From Arabiibacter massiliensis (GTDB lineage: Bacteria; Actinomycetota; Coriobacteriia; Coriobacteriales; Eggerthellaceae), in the NCBI RefSeq assembly GCF_900169505.1, contig NZ_LT827021.1, positions 372,001 through 436,000 of the forward strand: a stretch of DNA of 64,000 nucleotides. Reading direction: 5' to 3'. A model generated the notes under the pieces. The model had not been told where the DNA came from. It ran no database searches and saw nothing but the letters and a program-made list of their open reading frames with translations. The position numbers were made by a program, and so were the translations under genes. Below are positions 34,561 to 42,698 of the stretch, one piece after another. Each line of letters opens with the position of its first letter. Position 1 is the first letter of the stretch.

Positions 34561-35997
34561 ATGCTCACGTACTCGTTCGACGACCGGGAGGGGGAGAGCC
34601 TCTACGGGCACCTCTACCGCTGCATCAGGCGCGACATCGAGTCGGGCGCGATCCCGGCGCATGCGAAGCTGCCCTCGAAGCGCGCGTTCGCGAAGCACCT
34701 GGGCGTGAGCCTCATCACGGTGGAGGGCGCCTACCAGCAGCTCATGGCTGAGGGCTACGTGCGCTCGGAGCCGCGCCGGGGCTACTTTGCGAATCCCATT
34801 GCCCCTCCGCCCGACCCCGCACCGGAAAAATGGCATAAAAGGGGACTGTCCCCTTTTATGCCATTCGGGGCATCCGAGCCGGAGCTTCTGGCCGACCTGT
34901 CCGGCGGGTCGGCGGCTGCGGAGCTGTTCCCGTACGCCGTGTGGGCGCGCACGATGCGCGAGGTGCTCTCGCGCGAGCCGGAGCGCGCGCTCTTGGGCGC
35001 GTCGCCGGCCATGGGAGCGCTTCGGCTGCGCGAGGCGCTGGCCGGCCATCTGCGCGCCTTCCGGGGCCTGGAGGTCGACCCCGCGTGCATCCTGGTGGGC
35101 TCGGGCGCGCAGACGCTCTACAACCTGCTGGTGCAGCTGCTCGGTCGCGGTCTGCGCTACGCGGTGGAGGATCCGGGCTACCCGCGCCTCACGAGCGTCT
35201 ATCGGGCGAACGACGTGGAGCTCGACCACGTGCCGCTCGACGCGGGCGGCATCGACGTGGCGGCGCTCGCCGAAAGCGGGGCGCAGGTGGCGCACCTCAT
35301 GCCGTCGCATCAATACCCCACGGGCATCGTCACGTCCGTGAGCCGCCGCTACGAGCTTCTGGGCTGGGCGAACGACGCGCCCGACCGCTACGTGGTCGAG
35401 GACGACTACGACTGCGAGTTCCGCCTGGCGGGACGTCCCATCCCCGCCATGAAGAGCATCGACGCGGGTGGGCGCGTCGTCTACCTCAACACGTTCGCGC
35501 GCAGCCTCGGGCCCGCCTTCCGCATCGGCTACGCGGTGCTGCCCGCGCCCCTGGCCGAGCGGTTCCAGCGCGAGTTGGGCTTCTATTCCTGCACGGTGTC
35601 CACGCCCGAGCAGCTGGCGCTCGCGCGGTTCATCGAGAACGGCGACTTCGAGCGCCACGTCAACCGCATGCGCAGCCACTACCGCGGCGTGCGCGACGAG
35701 CTGTTGGCCGCGCTGGCGGCGTGCCCCGCGGCCGGGCGGCTGTCGGTCGAGGGGGCGGAGGCGGGCCTGCACTTCCTGCTGCGCGTCGATTCCTCGGCGT
35801 CCGAGGCCGACCTCGCCGCCGCGGCGCAACGCGAAGGGGTGGCGCTCGCGCCGCTCTCGGCGTTCCGTCAGCGCCCGGTCGAAGCCGCCGCCGAACAAGA
35901 CGCGCCCGCCTTCGTGGTGAGCTACGCCGCCCTCGACCGTGCCGCCGTCCCGCACGTGGTGGAAGCCCTCGCCCGCGCCGTCGCGGCGGCGGGCTGA
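34561..35997 (+). CDS. pdxR: MocR/PdxR-type regulator (GntR winged helix fused to aminotransferase-like domain)
   Basis: 478 residues from ATG 34561 (GAGGAAG 5 bases upstream). The GntR HTH (about 13-75; [31 protein letters not shown]) is joined to a fold-type I aminotransferase domain with [10 protein letters not shown] and a Lys-type region near [15 protein letters not shown]. Divergent orientation to pdxST strongly supports PLP-sensing control of that operon. The linker (residues about 88-104; [19 protein letters not shown]) is encoded by a 37 bp palindrome of the dispersed GGGGAC family, an in-frame insertion. An ATG at 34504 lies at the promoter and is unlikely to be used. Confidence 0.9.
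   Translation: MLTYSFDDREGESLYGHLYRCIRRDIESGAIPAHAKLPSKRAFAKHLGVSLITVEGAYQQLMAEGYVRSEPRRGYFANPIAPPPDPAPEKWHKRGLSPFMPFGASEPELLADLSGGSAAAELFPYAVWARTMREVLSREPERALLGASPAMGALRLREALAGHLRAFRGLEVDPACILVGSGAQTLYNLLVQLLGRGLRYAVEDPGYPRLTSVYRANDVELDHVPLDAGGIDVAALAESGAQVAHLMPSHQYPTGIVTSVSRRYELLGWANDAPDRYVVEDDYDCEFRLAGRPIPAMKSIDAGGRVVYLNTFARSLGPAFRIGYAVLPAPLAERFQRELGFYSCTVSTPEQLALARFIENGDFERHVNRMRSHYRGVRDELLAALAACPAAGRLSVEGAEAGLHFLLRVDSSASEADLAAAAQREGVALAPLSAFRQRPVEAAAEQDAPAFVVSYAALDRAAVPHVVEALARAVAAAG
34829..34865. repeat. 37 bp perfect palindrome (copy 2) inside pdxR
   Basis: Arms of 18 bases around T34847: AATGGCATAAAAGGGGAC and its complement. The same sequence occurs intergenically at 47055-47095. 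Here it is translated in frame without a stop. Confidence 0.95.
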
Positions 35998-36004
35998 GGC
36001 CGGT

Positions 36005-37246
<1,242 letters not shown>

Positions 37247-37571
37247 AGCGTATCTCCAAGCTGTGCGCGGGTCTCGCGCGGCGCGACGGCTTTGCGGGCC
37301 GACTCGCGTCGTGCGCGGCGCGGGGAAGGTGCGCGCCGATCACCTGCGACTATGATAGCGCATCAGGCGCGTTCACGGGAAAACTGCGCGAACAAGCCGC
37401 AAAGGGGAGTGGCGCGGGGAGCGGGAGGCGGGGAGCGAGCGCGTTGCCTTCGCGATGCGTAGGGGTTGAAGGGTCGTTGGTTGCCTCGCATGTCGCAGGA
37501 GCGCGACAATGGGAAGCGAACGAACGCTACGCGCGCGACAGCCCGCGCGCTTTCCGGAAACGAGGCCCCTC
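37247..37571. promoter_or_regulatory. Divergent promoter region between helicase and Rieske genes
   Basis: A 325 bp non-coding stretch. For the Rieske gene: TTGCCT (37481-37486), 18 bp, GACAAT (37505-37510). For the helicase on the minus strand: a TATCAT-like -10 at about 37351-37356. No other structure stands out. Confidence 0.4.
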
Positions 37572-38549
37572 ATGATCCCGAACCAGTGGTACGCCGTCCT
37601 GTCGTCCTCCGAGGTGAGGCGCGGCCGCCCCGTGGGCGCCGTGCGCTTCGGGAAGCGCCTGGTGTTCTGGCGCGACGAGGACGGAAACGTCGCCTGCCTG
37701 GACGGCACGTGCTGCCACCGCGGCGCGGATTTGGCGGCGGGACGCGTGGAGGGCGGCCACGTGCACTGCCCCTTCCACGGCCTGCGCTACGCCGCCGACG
37801 GGCGCGTCGTGGCCATCCCCGCGAACGGCCTGGAAGCCGAGGTGCCCGAGAACTTCCGCGTGCGCCCGTGGCTCGCGGTGGACGCCTTCGGCTTCATCTG
37901 GGTGTTCAACGGCAAGCCCGAGGACGCGCCCGACGACCTGCCGATGTTCGAGGAGCTCCGCCACGGCTTCCCCTACGCCGAGCGCTCGGAGGTGTGGGAC
38001 GTGCACTACTCGCGCGCCATCGAGAACCAGCTCGACGTGATCCACCTGCCGTTCGTGCACTCCAACACCATCGGACGCGGTCACAAGACCCTGGTGAACG
38101 GCCCGGTGACCAGGTGGGACGACGAGACGCTCACGTTCTACGTGAAGAACGAGCCCGACCACGGCCAGACGCCGCAGAAAGCCGACGAGATCGAGGATTG
38201 GCAGGAGCTCACCAGCCTGCAGTACCGCGTGCCGAACCTTTGGCAGAACCGCATCTCGGATGACCTGCGCATCATGGCGGCATTCGCGCCCATCGACGAG
38301 GAGCACACGAAGATCTACCTGCGCCTCTACCAGCGCATGGTTCGCGTGCCGGTGCTGCGAGGCCTCGTGTGCGCCGACGGCAACGTGGCCAACGGCGTGA
38401 TCCTGCACCAGGACCGCCGCGTGGTGCTCACCCAGCGCCCGAAGAAGACCGAGCTCCAGATGGGCGAGAACCTCCTGCGCGGCGACAAGCCCGTCATCGA
38501 ATTCCGCTCCCGCCGCGACGAACTCAAACGCGCAGGGAAGGGGCGTTAG
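37572..38549 (+). CDS. Rieske non-heme iron oxygenase-type protein
   Basis: 325 residues. The N-terminal Rieske [2Fe-2S] ligands are C47, H49, C66 and H69 (TCCHRGADL...HCPFHGLRY). The catalytic part has ENQLDVIHLPFVHSNT, matching the D-x2-H-x4-H mononuclear iron site of ring-hydroxylating or demethylating oxygenases. Such enzymes normally need O2 and a reductase; none is adjacent. An oxygenase is unexpected in an anaerobe, so the role may be microaerobic detoxification or a non-oxygenase reaction. The start ATG 37572 follows GAGG. Confidence 0.85.
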   Translation: MIPNQWYAVLSSSEVRRGRPVGAVRFGKRLVFWRDEDGNVACLDGTCCHRGADLAAGRVEGGHVHCPFHGLRYAADGRVVAIPANGLEAEVPENFRVRPWLAVDAFGFIWVFNGKPEDAPDDLPMFEELRHGFPYAERSEVWDVHYSRAIENQLDVIHLPFVHSNTIGRGHKTLVNGPVTRWDDETLTFYVKNEPDHGQTPQKADEIEDWQELTSLQYRVPNLWQNRISDDLRIMAAFAPIDEEHTKIYLRLYQRMVRVPVLRGLVCADGNVANGVILHQDRRVVLTQRPKKTELQMGENLLRGDKPVIEFRSRRDELKRAGKGR

Positions 38550-38626
38550 CCCTCCGCGAGCTTGCGGTAGGAGGTGGCGGCGGTCTCCCTGCCCAGCTTC
38601 GAGACGTCGCCCTTCATGAACGCGCG
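38546..38626 (-). pseudogene. C-terminal fragment of an unidentified gene, cut at the assembly junction
   Basis: Minus-strand reading gives FRAFMKGDVSKLGRETAATSYRKLAEG and a TAA at 38546, overlapping the Rieske stop. Codon use is like neighbouring genes, but upstream of about 38626 the reading degenerates into AT-rich sequence. It is too short to identify. The rest is probably missing because of the chimeric join just to the right. Confidence 0.5.
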
Positions 38627-38658
38627 AAAGCAGGTCTATTTTGTTTGTGCTCTGTTCA

Positions 38659-38798
38659 AAATTTGCGTCTGTGCGAGCTGTTAGATTAGACTAACACGCT
38701 CATGCGAGTGCGGCGGTTCTTGCGACCAGGCCTTATGGACGAAGGCGAGGCGAATTTGGAAGTTAGCCATAAGAAACAGCTCGCACAGACGCAAATTT
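38659..38798. repeat. Perfect 24 bp inverted repeat next to the adapter junction
   Basis: Arms 38659-38682 and 38775-38798 (AAATTTGCGTCTGTGCGAGC... and complement). The 92 bp loop also contains the small palindrome TGTTAG/CTAACA (38679-38696). GC content is lower than the surroundings. It could be an insertion-sequence end, an unrelated contaminant read, or a snap-back library artefact. Confidence 0.65.
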
Positions 38799-38803
38799 CC
38801 CGC

Positions 38804-38952
38804 CCGTCTCTTATAAACATCTCCGAGTCCACGAGACGGAATCCCATCTCGTCTGCCGTCTTTTGGTTGAAAAAAAACAAATTTCCACTTCTTTCGCTCT
38901 TTTTTTATTTCTTTTCTTTATTCTGTTATTCTCTTTTATTGTTCTCATCTCT
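38804..38952. other. Illumina Nextera adapter read-through and low-complexity tail (assembly artefact)
   Basis: 38804-38822 matches the Tn5 mosaic end complement (CTGTCTCTTATACACATCT) with two changes. 38823-38837 matches CCGAGCCCACGAGAC with one change. 38838-38845 is an 8-base index slot (GGAATCCC). 38846-38869 matches ATCTCGTATGCCGTCTTCTG... with three changes, followed by eight A's. Then come about 75 bases of T/C-rich sequence like bases read past the end of a fragment. Not genomic DNA; reading frames here are spurious. Confidence 0.95.
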
Positions 38953-38954
38953 GG

Positions 38955-39213
38955 GCTGCGGCGCGGGCGGGCTTGCCGGGCGCTGCGGGACGGACGACCC
39001 GAGCGCGACGCCGGCGTTGAAGGACATGGGGTGCAGCGACGCCGAGAACGTGAGCGCTCTCGGGTAGTCGGTGCGCGCGATGTTCTGGAACAGCATCTGC
39101 ACGGTGGAGTTCATCACGTACATGAGCAGGCATACCGCCGCGATGTCGACGAGTCCGACGGCTCCCAGCGGCAGCGCGGCCGCAAGTGGCGCCAGCGCGG
39201 CCGGAGCTAATAC
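38955..39213 (-). pseudogene. MFS transporter fragment, truncated at both ends
   Basis: Minus-strand reading APLAAALPLGAVGLVDIAAV...NSTVQMLFQNIARTDYPRAL...SFNAGVALGSSVPQ is typical of helices 10-12 of a drug/sugar MFS permease. The 5' part is missing before the palindrome at 39214, and the 3' end stops at the artefactual sequence near 38952. Whether the 5' truncation is real cannot be decided here; the 3' one is due to the bad join. Confidence 0.7.
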
Positions 39214-39248
39214 ATGTCCCAAATGGGGACAGTCCCCATTTGGGACAT
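39214..39248. repeat. 35 bp palindrome with GGGGACAGTCCCC core (copy 3)
   Basis: ATGTCCCAAATGGGGA, CAG centre, complement. It lies directly at the cupin gene's stop codon, between that gene and the MFS fragment. Confidence 0.92.
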
Positions 39249-39685
39249 TACGCCAAGGCGGCGTACTCCTCGTCGGTCACGGGCTCGAGCCATTCGTTGG
39301 AACGGCCCTCGCCGGGAACCTCGATGGCGATATGGCCGAACCAGCTTCCGGCCTTCGCGCCGTGCCAGTGCTTCACGTTCGCGGGGATCATAACCGTGGT
39401 GCCCGGCGTGAGGCTCCGCGCCGGTTCGCCTTTCTGCTGGTACCAGCCCTCGCCGGCGGTGCACAGCAGGATCTGCCCGCCGCCCGATGCGGCGCGGTGG
39501 ACGTGCCAGTTGTTGCGGCATCCCGGCTCGAACGTGACGTTCACCACGGAGATGCCAGCGGCCTGCGCGTCCACCAGGGGGTTCAGGTACGACTGCCCGG
39601 CGAAGTACCGCGCGAACCCGTCGTTGGGCGCGCCCGTGCCGAACATGTTCTCCCGCTCAAATTCCTCTTTGTCCATGGTTGCCAT
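39248..39685 (-). CDS. Single-domain cupin protein
   Basis: 145 residues from ATG 39685 (GAAGGGA, spacing about 8). Cupin motifs: CRNNWHVHRAASGGGQILLCTAGEG (HxH, E/Q region) and GTTVMIPANVKHWHGA (second His). Such proteins often accompany carboxymuconolactone decarboxylase-like proteins or reductases under MerR control. The promoter is MerR-type (39726-39756, minus strand). The catalytic role is unknown; metal binding is likely from the His set. Confidence 0.85.
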   Translation of the reverse strand: MATMDKEEFERENMFGTGAPNDGFARYFAGQSYLNPLVDAQAAGISVVNVTFEPGCRNNWHVHRAASGGGQILLCTAGEGWYQQKGEPARSLTPGTTVMIPANVKHWHGAKAGSWFGHIAIEVPGEGRSNEWLEPVTDEEYAALA

Positions 39686-39725
39686 CTCGCGATTCCCTTC
39701 TCGTGGTTTGATCGGTTCGGCCCTC

Positions 39726-39794
39726 ATTGTGCGCCTTGAAGCGAACTCCAAGTCAAGAGGCTCTTGACTTGGAGCGGACTCCAGACGGTATCTT
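39726..39794. promoter_or_regulatory. Back-to-back MerR-type promoters (19 bp spacers) with central 29 bp palindrome
   Basis: Plus strand: TTGACT (39764-39769), 19 bp containing TGGAGCGGACTCCA, TATCTT (39789-39794), driving the DUF362 gene. Minus strand: TTGACT (39756-39751), 19 bp, CACAAT (39731-39726), driving the cupin gene. A perfect 14+1+14 palindrome (39746-39774) spans both -35 boxes. Overlong 19 bp spacers are a hallmark of MerR-family activation. No MerR gene is nearby. Confidence 0.75.
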
Positions 39795-39827
39795 GTTTCG
39801 GAAAGCGATGCGACGAAAGGCGGCTTG

Positions 39828-41216
39828 ATGGAAAAGCGATGCTTGGACAGGCGCACGTTCGTGATGGGCGCGGCCGCGCTCGGCGCGACGGCGCTCGCGG
39901 GCGGGGCGCTCGGCGGGTGCGCGGCCGAGGAGCCCGCAGCCGTCGGGCCGGCTGCGCCCGAACCTGCGGCCGAGGCGCTGTCCTACGACTCCATGTTCCC
40001 GCCGCATGAACCCCTCGGGCGCGGCATCGGCGCGATGCCGGGGCGCGTCGCGTGGGTGCGCGACGGGGCGGCCGTGAACTGGGACGGGTCGGGCTACTGG
40101 TGGCAGCGCGAGCACTTCGATGAGGACGTGGTGCGCCGCATGGTGCCCGACGGCATCGCGGCGACGGCGGGCGCGGACGACGTCGCGGCCGGGTGGCGGG
40201 CGCTTTTCGAGGCGCACAACGCGCGCAGGGGCCGCGAGGGCGGCTACCTGCCCGGCCAGAAGATAGCCGTCAAGGCCAACATGAACGGCGCGGGCACCAA
40301 CGGATCCGACGAGGACAGCGCCATGAGCTACACGACGCCCGTGCTTTTGCGTGCGCTTCTGCTCTCGCTCGTGGAGGACGCGGGCGCGGCTCCCGATGAC
40401 ATCACAGTGTACGACGTATGCCGCATCTTTCCGCGGCACATGATGGAACTGTGCTCGGAGGGCGCGCTCGCCGGCGTGCGCTTCCGCTACAACGACGCAG
40501 GCGGCCAAAACGACGCGGCCGGCGACGAGGACGCGCCCATCGCGTGGTCGGCCAACGTGGCGGGCGACGCGAACGTCGTGCCGCGCTGCGTGTCGGAGGC
40601 CGACTACTTGGTGAACCTCGCCAGCCTCAAGGGCCACAGCTACGGCCTCACCCTGAGCGCGAAGAACCATTTCGGCTCGCTCGTGAACTCGAGCCGCACG
40701 CGCCCGCCCGAGGCGGCGGGCATCCACCGCTATGCCTCGGGCCAGGTCATGGGCATGTACACGGTGCTTGTGGACCTGCTGGCGAACGCGAACCTGGGCG
40801 GCAAGACGGTGCTCTGGATGCTCGACGGCCTGGTGCCGGCCTCCTCCGAGGGTGCGAGCGTGACCCCCGAGGCGGCACGCTGGGAAGGCTCTCCCTTCGA
40901 CGGCGGGTTCTGCGCGAGTGTGCTGTTCTCGCAGGATCCCGTGGCGCTCGACTCGGTGGGCGCCGACCTCCTCATCAACCAGCCGGCCGTCACCAGCAGG
41001 AACGCCGCGCTCGCGGGCAACCTCGGCGTGGAGAACTACCTGCACGAGGCTGCGCTCGCCGATGCCGCGCCCTCGGGCACGGCCTACTTCGACGGCGCGG
41101 GCAACCCGGCGGCGAGCCTCGGCGTGCACGAGCACTGGAACAACGCGACGGAGCGCCTCTACAGCCGCGACCGCGGCGAGTCCGAGGGCATCGAGCTCGT
41201 CCGCATCCTGCGCTGA
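39828..41216 (+). CDS. Tat-exported DUF362 domain protein
   Basis: 462 residues. Twin-arginine leader (DRRTFVMGAAALGA) with a lipobox-like LGGC, so probably exported and perhaps a lipoprotein. The DUF362 region (from about residue 140: GQKIAVKANMNGAG...DDITVYDVCRIFP...DYLVNLASLKGHSYGLTLSAKNHFGSL) is intact. No ferredoxin-type Cys cluster is seen, unlike some family members. DUF362 proteins are often linked to anaerobic redox gene sets; the reaction is unknown. AAAGG lies 7 bases before ATG 39828. Confidence 0.85.
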   Translation: MEKRCLDRRTFVMGAAALGATALAGGALGGCAAEEPAAVGPAAPEPAAEALSYDSMFPPHEPLGRGIGAMPGRVAWVRDGAAVNWDGSGYWWQREHFDEDVVRRMVPDGIAATAGADDVAAGWRALFEAHNARRGREGGYLPGQKIAVKANMNGAGTNGSDEDSAMSYTTPVLLRALLLSLVEDAGAAPDDITVYDVCRIFPRHMMELCSEGALAGVRFRYNDAGGQNDAAGDEDAPIAWSANVAGDANVVPRCVSEADYLVNLASLKGHSYGLTLSAKNHFGSLVNSSRTRPPEAAGIHRYASGQVMGMYTVLVDLLANANLGGKTVLWMLDGLVPASSEGASVTPEAARWEGSPFDGGFCASVLFSQDPVALDSVGADLLINQPAVTSRNAALAGNLGVENYLHEAALADAAPSGTAYFDGAGNPAASLGVHEHWNNATERLYSRDRGESEGIELVRILR

Positions 41217-41280
41217 ACGGGTACGCCGCCTCATGATGCGAGCAGTCGGGGCCTTCTTCGCGAAAAGCGGCCCTCAGGTG

Positions 41281-41428
41281 CACCGTTTTGGCCGCTCTGA
41301 AGCTCCTGAGGAGGGTTGGAGGGCCCGGCGCGCTTCGTCGGAGGACAAGCCGCGTGCGTTTCCCCAGGTGACTTGTTCCCCTATCTCTCAAAGATCGCTC
41401 TCGGAGCTTCAGAGCGGCCAAAACGGTG
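41281..41428. repeat. Perfect 26 bp inverted repeat (hairpin element B)
   Basis: Arms 41281-41306 (CACCGTTTTGGCCGCTCTGA...) and 41403-41428, separated by 96 bp. It resembles elements at 6744 and 59220 in size, and its reverse complement shares ACCTGGGG in the loop. With the flavodoxin remnant it fills the 525 bp gap between the DUF362 and SDR genes. Confidence 0.75.
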
Positions 41429-41469
41429 ACTGGGAAAACCGTTTTTGTCGAGGTATGCCGTCTGCCCCC

Positions 41470-41740
41470 GCTCGCGGCTGCGGTGCCGGATCGGGGCGCT
41501 TACGAAACGGTGTATTTGGGCCATCCCATCTGGTGGGGCTAGCTGCCTTACGTAGTGCGCGCGTTCTTGCAGTAGCACGCCATGACGGGTAAGACGGTTG
41601 CGCTGTTCTCCACGAGCAGCGGCAGCGGTATCGAAGGCGCGCTCGGCGATGTTCGCGCGCGACATCCCGATGACGATTTGCGCAAGCCGCTGGCCTGCTC
41701 GACGCAGGAGCCGCAGCCGGCCGAGGACGCGGGCGCGTCC
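41470..41740 (+). pseudogene. Degraded flavodoxin gene
   Basis: The plus-strand frame through GCT 41498 reads AYETVYLGHPIWWG-stop-LPYVVRAFLQ-stop-HAMTGKTVALFSTSSGSGIEG, the recognisable core of long-chain-like flavodoxins (YLGxPIWWGxxP, GKTxxxFxTSGGSGI). Two in-frame TAG codons (41540-41542, 41573-41575), no N-terminal FMN-phosphate loop, and an apparent early end before the SDR gene show it is broken. Confidence 0.8.
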
Positions 41741-41741
41741 G

Positions 41742-42578
41742 CTACATGGTGTCCCAGGAATGAGTCTGCTTGTACTCGTGGATGTCGGCCCACATGCCCG
41801 AGCGGATGGAGTAGCCGCCGTCGCATACGAGCGTCTGCCCGGTGATGTTGCACGCCTTCGAGCTGACCAGGAACAGCACCGAATTGGCGATGTCCTCGCC
41901 GGTGCCATAGCGCTTGAGCGGCGCATGGCGCTTCAGCATGTCGAACTGGAACTGCACCGATTCGTTCGTCTTGGCGTATTCCAGGATGCCCTCGCTTAGG
42001 ATGGAGCCCGGCACCACGGTGTTGCAGCGCACGTCCGCATCGCCGTACTGCACGGCCACCGAGCGCGTGAGCGCGTTCACGCCGGCCTTGGCGCACGCGT
42101 AGGCGGCCGTGTTGTCCTCGCCCGTGAGCGACGCCGTGGAGCTCACGTTGACGATGGCACCGCCCTGCTTCAGCAGGTGCGGCAGACTGTGGTGGATGGT
42201 GAGGAAGTCGCCGCGCAGGTCCACGGCGATGATGCGGTCCCACACGTCGGCCGGCGTCTCGTGTACCTGACCCTCTTTGAGCTGCATGAAGCCGCAGTTC
42301 ACTAGGATATCGAGCTTTCCGTAGCGCTCGACCGCCGTGCTGACGAGCGCCTTGATGGACTCCTCGTCCGCAAGGTCCATCTGCACGAAGCACGTGTCGA
42401 AGCCCTGGGCGTTCAGCTTGTCGGACTCCTCCTGGCCCGTCGGCTTGATGTCGGCCAGCACCACCTTGGCGCCCTGCTCAGCAAGCAGCTGCGCGATGCG
42501 CAGGCCCGTGCCGCCCGCTCCGCCGCCCGCCGCTCCCGTAACGATAGCAACCTTGCCGTCCAGCTCGTAATCGACCAT
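41742..42578 (-). CDS. Short-chain dehydrogenase/reductase (SDR)
   Basis: 278 residues. Rossmann glycine motif VTGAAGGGAGGTGLRIAQLL, NCGFMQL, Ser in NVSSTASLTGE, and YACAKAG with the catalytic Y-x3-K. The C-terminal VCDGGYSIRSGMW is typical of classical SDRs. The C-terminal extension (DIHEYKQTHSWDTM) is unusual. The substrate is unknown; a hydroxysteroid or sugar alcohol is possible in this lineage but not supported by sequence. ATG 42578 has AAGGA 7 bases upstream. Confidence 0.9.
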   Translation of the reverse strand: MVDYELDGKVAIVTGAAGGGAGGTGLRIAQLLAEQGAKVVLADIKPTGQEESDKLNAQGFDTCFVQMDLADEESIKALVSTAVERYGKLDILVNCGFMQLKEGQVHETPADVWDRIIAVDLRGDFLTIHHSLPHLLKQGGAIVNVSSTASLTGEDNTAAYACAKAGVNALTRSVAVQYGDADVRCNTVVPGSILSEGILEYAKTNESVQFQFDMLKRHAPLKRYGTGEDIANSVLFLVSSKACNITGQTLVCDGGYSIRSGMWADIHEYKQTHSWDTM

Positions 42579-42698
42579 GCGACGTCCTTCCTCCCGTGCC
42601 CGCGGATGATGCGATCCAGTATAGAGCACGGCCTCCGGAGTTCTTTGCCGGGGGCCGCGAGCGAGCGGAACCGTCGCCGACGGGCCGTTTCCGGTGGC

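Noticed and set aside
38659..38798. Possible integron attC site or CRISPR repeat
   Set aside because: Only one inverted pair, no GTTRRRY/RYYYAAC core in the right arrangement, and no repeat-spacer periodicity.
38702..39210. Plus-strand reading frames of 115-121 codons and a minus-strand frame over 38686-38880
   Set aside because: They run through the sequencing adapter, poly-A and low-complexity tail, so they are products of the artefact.
41540..41575. TAG recoding (pyrrolysine-like) in the flavodoxin remnant
   Set aside because: The gene also lacks its N-terminal FMN loop and a proper C-terminus, so decay is simpler than recoding.
42579..42698. Possible extra small gene between galT and the SDR gene
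   Set aside because: Only 120 bp, no start with a ribosome site, and frames there are continuations of shadows.
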